The notes under the pieces were generated by a model. The model was not told the origin of the DNA, did not search any database, and worked only from the letters and a program-made list of their open reading frames with translations. The position numbers and the translations under genes were made by a program. From Fontibacter flavus (lineage in GTDB: Bacteria; Bacteroidota; Bacteroidia; Cytophagales; Cyclobacteriaceae): DNA of 64,000 bases. The first letter of the stretch is position 1, and every line of letters begins with the position of its first letter. This document shows, in pieces, positions 60,216 to 64,000 of this stretch. The stretch lies in assembly GCF_042432905.1 (NCBI RefSeq), contig NZ_JBHLWI010000040.1, positions 1-64,000 on the forward strand, in the 5' to 3' direction.

Positions 60216-62654
60216 ATGGCTAGATTTTCAGTTGCCTTGATATTGGTTTTTGGATTGATTATTGGCGTTTTTGCCAATGTTGAAGCGGCGACATTCATCG
60301 GTGATAACGAAAAATCTCTGGTAATTACTGGCAAAGTGAGTACCCTAGAAGGAGAAGTGATTCCGTTTGCCAATATTTTAGTTGTCGGGACAGTAAAAGG
60401 AGCTTATACAGAACTTGATGGCACCTTTCAGATTTTTGATTTGGTCGATGGTGAATACACTGTGAAGGTGTCAGCCGTAGGCTACAAGTCGTTTACAAGA
60501 AATGTACAGGTCAGAGGAGGTCAGATCAGTGAACTGGATTTGATATTTGAAGAAACTGGGGTCGAGATGCCACAGATTACGGTTATTGCCAGCAAGGACA
60601 GGGTATTTAGTAGGGTGCCTGGTTCTGTCACCTATCTTGATGCCAAAGAAATCCAGACAGTAAACCCATTAAGTGGCAACGAAGTGTTGAGAAGGTCTCC
60701 TGGGGTCCATGTGGTGGATGAAGAGGGTCTTGGTATGCGGGTCAATATCGGAATTAGAGGATTGGATCCTGATAGAAGTAGGAGTGTGCTGGTTCTTGAA
60801 GATGGAGTACCGGTAGCTTTGGCCCCATATGGTGAACCAGAAATGTATTATACGCCGGCAATGGATAGAATGTCTGGTGTGGAGATTCTAAAAGGATCAG
60901 GACAAGTACTATTTGGTCCTCAGACCATTGGAGGTGTAGTGAATTATATCACCGCAAATCCTCCTCAGGAAGAAGAAGGCTCTGTGTATGTACAAGGAGG
61001 TCAGGGTGGATTCTTCTCAGGTATCGTCAATTATGGGAATACTTTCGGGAATACCGGGGTTCAGGCCAATTTATTAAGGAAAAGCGCTAATAATGTTGGT
61101 GCTACTGAATTTGACATTACTGATTTCAATACCAAATTCTTATTCAATATCAATGAAAAGTCTGAATTGGGGGTGAAATTGGGTTTGTATAACGAGTCTT
61201 CCAATGCCACCTACATAGGAATCAATCAGGTGATGTTTGATAGGGGAGGAGAAGAGGATTTTGTGAGAATGGCTCCTGACGACCGCTTAGATGTCAGAAG
61301 ATATTCTTTGAGTTTTAGCCACCAGTATAGGTTCAATAAGAATGTTAGATTAAGGACGATCGCTTATGGCTATTCTACTACCAGAAATTGGAACAGACAG
61401 GACTTTAGTATCAATGATAACAATACTCCGCCGGCCAATTGGACGGGAGTTGTCTGGGGTGATAGAGAGGTTCCGGGAGGTGCAGTTTTCATGAGAGACG
61501 GTACTGGAAACAGAAACAGGCAATTTGAAGTAGGGGGCATTGAACCAAGGCTTGAGATCGACCATCAATTGTTCAACACAAAAAATGAATTAATTGTAGG
61601 CACCAGGTATTTATACGAAAGGGCCTTTGAACAGAGAGTAAACGGTACCAGGGCAGGTGTCAAAAGTGGCAATTTGGTGGAGGATGAAGTAAGGACCGGA
61701 TATGCGCTTAGTGCTTATTTTCAAAATAAAGTAAACATCACCAAAAAAGTAGATGTGAATGTTGGCTTGAGGTTTGAAAACTTCGATTATGATAGGGACA
61801 TCAGAAGAAGGAGTTTTGCAGGATTGGGATTGAGGGATACAGTGCTTGTTGCGGGAAATGTAATCAATGAAATCATTCCTGGTGTTGGATTCAATTACCG
61901 ACCTACACAAAAAATCAACCTCTTTGGAGGTGTTCACAAGGGGTTTGCACCTCCAAGAACCAAAGATGCGATAACTTCTTTAGGAGAAGCATTAGACCTA
62001 GAGGCTGAAAGAAGTGTGAATTATGAGTTTGGATTGAGGACAGAGCCTGCAACTTGGTTATTTGTGGAAGCAACTGGTTTTGTGATGGATTTCAGTAATC
62101 AGGTCATTCCGGTTTCTGAATCCTCCGGTGGTCTTGGATTTGGTTTGGTTAATGGCGGTGCAACTTTGAACAGAGGAGTTGAAGCTGCAGTAGTGATGGA
62201 TTTTAGTAATTTATTGGGCATGCGCAAAACCAAATTGACCTATGATATCAATGCAACTTACTTAAGGGCTACCTTTGCAGAGGATAGGTTTATAAATGGG
62301 GTGAATATAAACGGTAACAGGACTCCTTATGCCCCGGATTGGTTTGTGAACTCGGCTCTTACCTTGCAGACAGAGTCAGGTTTTGGATTGAGGTTGGTCG
62401 GGAATTTTGTCGGAAGGCAATTTGGAGATGAATTGAATACAGCTGAAGCCAGTGTTGATGGAAGGATTGGTGTAATCCCATCTTATAAAGTCTTTGATGC
62501 AGTATTCTCTTATGAGGTTTCTAAATGGCATTCAAGATTCAATCTTTCTATCAAAAACCTCACAGATGAAAGGTATATTGCTTCAAGAAGACCACAGGGA
62601 ATCCGTGTTGGATTACCGAGATTCATCACTGCAGGATATGAATTCAGGTTTTAA
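60216..62654 (+). CDS. TonB-dependent receptor (FecA-like)
   Basis: The 812-residue protein has a signal peptide (MARFSVALILVFGLIIGVFA) and a carboxypeptidase-regulatory-like domain (about 36-125, with VITGKVSTLEGEVIPFANI and TELDGTFQIFDL). A plug domain follows (about 135-245, with NVGIRGLDPDRSR-type VNIGIRGL and GSGQVLFGPQTIGGVVNYI). The rest is a 22-strand barrel ending in RFITAGYEFRF. FecA-like receptors take up ferric complexes or similar substrates using TonB energy. No SusD or ABC partner follows. The upstream operator pair suggests metal-responsive control. Confidence 0.94.
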   Translation: MARFSVALILVFGLIIGVFANVEAATFIGDNEKSLVITGKVSTLEGEVIPFANILVVGTVKGAYTELDGTFQIFDLVDGEYTVKVSAVGYKSFTRNVQVRGGQISELDLIFEETGVEMPQITVIASKDRVFSRVPGSVTYLDAKEIQTVNPLSGNEVLRRSPGVHVVDEEGLGMRVNIGIRGLDPDRSRSVLVLEDGVPVALAPYGEPEMYYTPAMDRMSGVEILKGSGQVLFGPQTIGGVVNYITANPPQEEEGSVYVQGGQGGFFSGIVNYGNTFGNTGVQANLLRKSANNVGATEFDITDFNTKFLFNINEKSELGVKLGLYNESSNATYIGINQVMFDRGGEEDFVRMAPDDRLDVRRYSLSFSHQYRFNKNVRLRTIAYGYSTTRNWNRQDFSINDNNTPPANWTGVVWGDREVPGGAVFMRDGTGNRNRQFEVGGIEPRLEIDHQLFNTKNELIVGTRYLYERAFEQRVNGTRAGVKSGNLVEDEVRTGYALSAYFQNKVNITKKVDVNVGLRFENFDYDRDIRRRSFAGLGLRDTVLVAGNVINEIIPGVGFNYRPTQKINLFGGVHKGFAPPRTKDAITSLGEALDLEAERSVNYEFGLRTEPATWLFVEATGFVMDFSNQVIPVSESSGGLGFGLVNGGATLNRGVEAAVVMDFSNLLGMRKTKLTYDINATYLRATFAEDRFINGVNINGNRTPYAPDWFVNSALTLQTESGFGLRLVGNFVGRQFGDELNTAEASVDGRIGVIPSYKVFDAVFSYEVSKWHSRFNLSIKNLTDERYIASRRPQGIRVGLPRFITAGYEFRF

Positions 62655-62813
62655 TCAGTCATCTCCTAAGAAGATTTAGGTTGGGATTCTTTTTATAGAT
62701 TGGCGCAAGTATTCTTCATTTAAAAAAAATGAAATAATTTTGAAACAAAATAAAAACGTTCAGGTTATGTATTGGAAGGCTTAATAAGCTTTTCTTCATA
62801 GTGCTGGGTTGAG

Positions 62814-62845
62814 CCGTTCTGAGAAATCAGAACGGTTCTTTTTTT
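62814..62845 (+). terminator. Terminator with GAAA tetraloop
   Basis: CCGTTCTGA (62814-62822) and TCAGAACGG (62827-62835) enclose a GAAA tetraloop and are followed by a T-rich run. Confidence 0.9.
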
Positions 62846-62890
62846 ATGTTTATCCTGATCATCAACTTGGGTAAATATTACATTTTTTGA

Positions 62891-63106
62891 GACAAATCAG
62901 CTGAAATATATTTTATCCGACCGGGAAAAGGTACAGTTTACACTGATTTTAAGTTGAGTCTGGAAGAAATCACCTCAATTAAAAATGAAGAATATGTTTT
63001 GGGTAAGAAAACCATCACTTTTCCTTGTCAGGTGGTGGATAGCAATGGAGCAATTATCGCCTCACTTTCGAAGGATGTTTATGTCAGGAAGAAGGGTTGG
63101 AAGTAG
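62891..63106 (+). pseudogene. Open frame without start codon, possible gene remnant
   Basis: The frame between the TGA at 62888 and the TAG at 63104 encodes about 71 residues, for example AEIYFIRPGKGTVYTDFKLS and TFPCQVVDSNGAIIASLSKD, with amino-acid usage typical of a real protein. There is no ATG or GTG near its beginning; only a TTG in the middle could start translation. It may be the tail of a decayed or frameshifted gene. I do not recognise the family. Confidence 0.35.
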
Positions 63107-63122
63107 TTTAGGTTGGCTATAG

Positions 63123-63152
63123 GTTGAATTTATCCCAATATGCCTACCTTTG
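63123..63152 (+). promoter_or_regulatory. Promoter of the DUF3109 gene
   Basis: A perfect TACCTTTG -7 element lies at 63145-63152, with GTTG at 63123-63126 as a near-match to the -33 TTTG at a spacing of 18. The leader to the ATG at 63174 would be about 15 bases. Confidence 0.5.
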
Positions 63153-63173
63153 TGGTCCAAAATTGATAAAACA

Positions 63174-63737
63174 ATGATACTTGTAGGAAATGCCGTTATC
63201 TCAGATGATATCAAAGAGCAGTTTTTTGTTTGTGATTTAGAAAAATGCAAGGGGGCTTGTTGTGTGGAGGGAGATTCTGGTGCGCCATTGGAGGATGATG
63301 AGACGGGAATTCTGGAAGAGATTTATCCCGTAGTGAAAGATTACATCACTGAAGAGGGTAAAAAAGTGATAGAAGCCCAGGGTACTTGGGTGATAGATAA
63401 GGATGGTGATAAGTGTACTCCTACCATTGGAGATAACAGAGAGTGTGCCTATTCCTTATATGACGAAAAAGGCGTCTTGAAATGTGGTATTGAGCAAGCG
63501 TATTTAGATGGTAAAATTGATTTCAAAAAGCCAATCAGCTGTCACCTTTATCCAATCAGAGTAACCAAATATGACCAGTTTGATGCCCTAAATTACGACC
63601 GTTGGGATATTTGCAGTCCAGCTTGTAGCTTGGGGAGTAAACTTGGGGTTCCTATCTACAAATTTCTTAAGGATGCCCTGATTAGAAAATATGGGTTGGC
63701 CTGGTATGAAGAATTGGTCAAAGAGATTGAAGGATAG
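63174..63737 (+). CDS. DUF3109 family protein, cysteine-rich
   Basis: This protein of about 187 residues starts MILVGNAVISDDIKEQFFVC (ATG at 63174, chosen because of the promoter and family start) and has the family's Cys clusters in CDLEKCKGACCVEGDSG (about 20-36), CTPTIGDNRECAYSL, LKCGIEQAY, SCHLYPIRV and ICSPACSLG. The conserved Cys pattern suggests a metal or iron-sulfur site. No function is established. It stands alone between the TonB receptor and the arginine deiminase gene. Confidence 0.92.
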   Translation: MILVGNAVISDDIKEQFFVCDLEKCKGACCVEGDSGAPLEDDETGILEEIYPVVKDYITEEGKKVIEAQGTWVIDKDGDKCTPTIGDNRECAYSLYDEKGVLKCGIEQAYLDGKIDFKKPISCHLYPIRVTKYDQFDALNYDRWDICSPACSLGSKLGVPIYKFLKDALIRKYGLAWYEELVKEIEG

Positions 63738-63757
63738 TGTTATAACTCCTCAAAATC

Positions 63758-64000
63758 CTATACTCTTGCCCTGCTCAAAGGCAATGTCATACATCTAGGA
63801 CCGCCTAAGCCCCTTGACAATTCTGAGGAGGGGATTTCAAGAACTTCGACTCCCATACTTCGCAATGCTCGGTTGGTGTGGATATTTCGATTATAAGAAA
63901 TCACTCTTCTGGGACCTATGGCAAAGACGTTAGCCCCATCAAACCATTGCTCCCTCATGGCATAATCAGGATTTCCATTGGCAGTGGATAGAATTTCCAA
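63758..64000 (-). CDS. Arginine deiminase, C-terminal part (gene runs past the window edge)
   Basis: Only the last 80 residues are in the window. They contain AMREQWFDGANVFAIGPRRV and the catalytic-Cys motif GGPRCMTLPLSR, which match arginine deiminase and related guanidino-group modifying enzymes. These hydrolyse arginine to citrulline and ammonia with a Cys-His-Asp/Glu active site. The start of the gene is to the right of the window, so length and operon context cannot be judged. The frame is open up to the edge. Confidence 0.88.
   Translation of the reverse strand: MEILSTANGNPDYAMREQWFDGANVFAIGPRRVISYNRNIHTNRALRSMGVEVLEIPSSELSRGLGGPRCMTLPLSRARV

Larger units (their letters stand above)
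62655..63173. other. Intergenic stretch after the TonB receptor gene
   Basis: The stretch contains a terminator (62814-62845), an open frame without a start codon (62891-63106) and the promoter of the DUF3109 gene (63123-63152). Nothing else is recognised. Confidence 0.5.

Overview
The window comes from a Bacteroidota chromosome of moderate to low GC, most likely a member of the Cytophagales near the Cyclobacteriaceae (for example an Algoriphagus or Belliella relative). The evidence is the gene families present (GH97 glycosidase, fused isobutyryl-CoA mutase, fused E1 alpha/beta dehydrogenase, DUF3109, DUF6922/AbiEii, DUF4143 ATPase, Hc1-like histone), promoters of the Bacteroidota type TTTG-N19-TAnnTTTG, and weak Shine-Dalgarno signals. 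This placement is an inference from family content; no rRNA gene is present.

Layout. (1) 1-3650 is a gene-poor stretch of repeats and broken genes: a duplicated 220-bp segment, an antitoxin remnant without a start codon, an intact DUF6922/AbiEii pair and a 5'-truncated four-helix-bundle gene. (2) 3759-28450 is a Wzx/Wzy-type exopolysaccharide or capsule locus on the + strand: outer-membrane export lipoprotein, tyrosine autokinase, flippase, polymerase/ligase, four glycosyltransferases, a WcaF-like acetyltransferase, GDP-L-fucose synthesis (gmd, fcl), a WbpV-like reductase, a WecA-like initiating transferase, and a PglF/PglE/PglD-like set that would make UDP-N,N'-diacetylbacillosamine or a similar amino sugar. 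The locus is interrupted by a MazF-type toxin module and by a lone DUF4143 ATPase gene. Nearly every gene block is separated by islands of several unrelated small palindromic repeat families, and two genes change base composition abruptly inside the reading frame, so the locus looks like a recombination mosaic.

(3) 28500-48000 is housekeeping: M1 peptidase, Hc1-like histone, an alpha-oxoamine synthase, biotin carboxylase with DUF1015 and Maf genes, an sdaAB-TolC-HlyD operon, a class IV aminotransferase, a GH97 glycosidase, and a tightly packed operon of M50 protease, P-type cation ATPase and acetyl-CoA hydrolase/transferase. (4) 48400-58100 groups genes of amino-acid and branched-chain acyl-CoA metabolism: the fused B12-dependent mutase icmF, a 2Fe-2S thioredoxin-like protein, alanine dehydrogenase, and the fused branched-chain 2-oxoacid dehydrogenase E1. 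(5) 58100-64000 carries a 39-residue lipoprotein, an NtrC-type regulator without a DNA-binding domain, the RNase P RNA, a FecA-like TonB-dependent receptor with a paired operator, a DUF3109 protein and the 3' end of an arginine deiminase gene that runs off the window.

The observations most worth following are the paired palindromes in front of the DUF4143 ATPase together with the direct repeats that flank it, the dispersed repeat whose terminal arms show compensatory changes, a dispersed palindrome that also forms a variable stem of RNase P RNA, and the paired 19-mers around the TonB-receptor promoter. No CRISPR array, transposase gene, tRNA or clear prophage was seen.
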